DNA of 64,000 nt from Cladocopium goreaui (Eukaryota > Sar > Dinophyceae > Suessiales > Symbiodiniaceae), in the NCBI GenBank assembly GCA_947184155.2, contig CAMXCT020006168.1, forward strand, positions 87,833 through 151,832, written 5' to 3'. Shown here in pieces: positions 62,090 to 64,000 of the stretch. Position 1 is the first letter of the stretch, and each line of letters opens with the position of its first letter. A program made the translations under genes and the position numbers. Under the pieces are notes generated by a model. That model searched no databases. It was not told where the DNA came from and saw only the letters and a list, made by a program, of their open reading frames with translations.

Positions 62090-63140
62090 TAACGAGGAAG
62101 TAGCATAGGAACCACAAAGAAATCCCATAAGAATCCCATAGAATTCCTTCAGGAATCCCATAGTAATCCCATGGACATATCATAGAAACATCATGGAACT
62201 CCAATAGAAATGCCTTAGGAATGCCATAGGAATCCCAAAGAGATCCCAAAGAAACACCACAGAAATCCCATAGGAATCCAATGGAAATCCCACAAGAATG
62301 CCATAGAAATCCAATAGTAATAACATAGAAATATCATAGACATCCAATAGAAACTCCATGGAAATCCCACAGAAATCCCAGAGAGATCCCATAGAAAAAT
62401 CATAGAAATACCATAGAGATCGCATAGAAATCTGATAGAAATCAAATGGAAATAGCATAGGCATCCCTTTGAAACACCAGAGAAATTCCAAAGAACCATC
62501 ATAGAAATCCCATAGAAATCACACAGGAATCCAATAGAATCCCATAGAAATATCATAGAAATCCAAAAGAAATATCATGGAAATCCCAAAGGAACCCCAT
62601 AGACATATCATAGGAATCCCATAGTAATCCCATAGACATCCTTTTGAAACCCCATAGGAATCCCATAGAAATACCATCGACAGCCCATAGAAATCCCATA
62701 GTAACCCCACAGAAATGTCATAGAAATACCATGGAAATCCCATAGGAATTCAATAGAAGCACCATAGAAATATCATAGAGCCACCATAGAAATTCCAAAG
62801 AAACTTCATGGAAACACCATAGAATTGCCAAAGAAATCCTCTAGAAATATCATAGAAATCATTTTAAATCTTATAGTAATCCCATAGAAATATCATAGAA
62901 ACCCAAAAGAAATATCATGGACATCCCAAAGAAATCCCATAGAAATATCATAGAAATATCGCAGAAATCTCATAGGAACCCAAAGGAAATCACATAGACA
63001 TCCTTTTGAGACCCGATAGGAATCCCACAGAACTACCATAGACATAGCTTTAGAAACACCATAGAAACACCATAGAAATTACATGGAATTTCCATAGAAA
63101 TTTTATAAACATCGCATAGACGCACCATAGAAATCAAGAA
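62090..63140. repeat. Degenerate CCCATAGAAAT repeat, about 1 kb
   Basis: Over 80 imperfect 10-12 bp units (ATAGAAATCC, ATAGAAATATC). Minus-strand frames rich in GISMVFLWDF are artefacts of the repeat. Confidence 0.95.
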
Positions 63141-63224
63141 GGGGATGCCAGGAGAATTGAACTAAGTAAGATACAAAAGCTATAGCAAAGGAAAGGTGGA
63201 GAACATGATTTTGTAAAAAGAAAA

Positions 63225-63900
63225 AATCAAAAAAAGCTGGGCACAATAGAGGACCACCACAACAAACATACTATTGAGGATCAGGGTTGCTCATGGACTA
63301 CCCCTTGAAAAATTCTTTGGGTGCTGTTTTTTTTAAATTGGGTTTTAATAAGGCATCCTATATTTTGGGAAATTGGACATTTTTAAAATTCCAAAAGAAT
63401 GGAGCTAAGAAAGTAATTTAAAAAGAGAAACGTATTAGCAAAGGAAAGGAAAAGGAAAGGAGAGAATGATTTTGGAAAGTTGTCACTTCAAAAAAAAACT
63501 TGACACAATAGAGGACCACCACAACAAACATACTATTGAGGATCAGGGTTGCTCATAAAATGTATGGGTGCTGTTTTTTTTTTAATTGGGTTTTAATAGG
63601 GCATCCTATATTTTGGGAAATTAGGCATTTTGATAATTCCAAAAGAATGGAGCTAAGAAAGTAATTTAGAAAGAAACGTATCAGCAAAGGAAAGGAAAAG
63701 GACAGGAGAAAAGGATGTTGGAAAAGGTTTGCTTCAAAAAAAACTTGACACAATAGAGGACCCCCACAACAAACATACTATTGAAGATCAATCTTGCTGG
63801 TTGGTCACAACCTTAAAAAGTTGTTTCTTCAGACAACAGCTGGACACAATAGAGGATCACCACAACAAACACACTATAATTATTGTTTTTTGTTTGTTCA
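63225..63900. repeat. Long tandem repeat, unit about 245-265 bp, plus partial copies
   Basis: ACACAATAGAGGACCACCAC then AACAAACATACTATTGAGGA appears near 63242, 63505, 63749 and, shortened, 63845. Between them TTTTAATAGGGCATCCTATA and AATGGAGCTAAGAAAGTAAT also recur. The units extend to the right end of the array near 63900. Confidence 0.9.
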
Positions 63901-64000
63901 AAAACATGTTGCAAGTATTCATTAAATCATTAATTAATTATGTTCAGTAAAATTAAAAATCCAAAAGTGAAAAAACGGAACAAAAAATAGGCATCAGAAA

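Noticed and set aside
1..64000. Spliced-leader gene or relict, tRNA, rRNA, ribosomal or plastid minicircle genes
   Set aside because: I looked for the dinoflagellate leader's TTTTGGCTCAAG core and for tRNA-like folds and saw none; a covariance-model scan would be decisive.

Overview
The window looks like nuclear DNA of a dinoflagellate. The case is indirect. Coding sequence comes as dozens of 45-180 bp GC-rich exons inside long AT-rich, repeat-packed introns. Acceptors are nearly always AG followed by G, and many donors must be GC or GA rather than GT for the frame to hold. The left end carries a copia-type retroelement resembling those I know from dinoflagellates. No bacterial, organellar, rRNA or tRNA gene is visible. 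The assignment is inference, since no species-diagnostic gene or spliced-leader sequence was found.

Layout. 1-2.5 kb: a broken Ty1/copia element (integrase, RNase H, reverse transcriptase mostly missing) followed by a membrane-segment frame and a coiled-coil frame. 2.6-4.2 kb: a 118-bp direct-repeat pair and a degenerate GC-rich repeat. 4.3-12 kb: mostly non-coding, with an arginine/serine-rich exon at 6.9 kb, microsatellites and a few candidate exons. 13.0-50.5 kb: one giant plus-strand gene in more than 45 small exons. It encodes a TRANK1-like protein (UvrD/SF1 helicase followed by a long alpha-helical, TPR-like region). All main helicase motifs are legible: Walker A GRSGSGKT (17.6 kb), DEVQD (24.1 kb), GDTSQ and NYRS (25.1 kb), EAKGLEFDD (26.8 kb) and LYTAMTRTK (28.4 kb). 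Codon phase matches across many of the predicted junctions, so the gene appears intact. Exons for two conserved stretches were not found.

Inside the phase-0 intron 28743-30970 sits an uninterrupted 414-codon LAGLIDADG homing-endonuclease gene with an N-terminal hydrophobic signal-like segment. The usual catalytic acid of its first motif is Asn. The introns also hold three families of small inverted-repeat elements. The largest family has about nine copies with CTGGTTGGTGGT / ACCACCAACCAG ends; eight lie between host-gene exons on the exon-bearing strand and the ninth lies just before its candidate last exon. They resemble introner or MITE-type elements. One 3.4-kb intron (40365-43789) is a nested inverted-repeat structure filled with a 2.7-kb minisatellite and bracketed by a perfect 30-bp duplication of the upstream exon's end.

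50.7-53.1 kb is satellite DNA, including a 72-bp repeat that is open on both strands. 53.3-59.4 kb has exons of at least one further unidentified gene, including a possible start beginning MGCAAGC and a possible terminal exon ending at 59432. 59.6-64 kb is almost entirely short tandem repeats.
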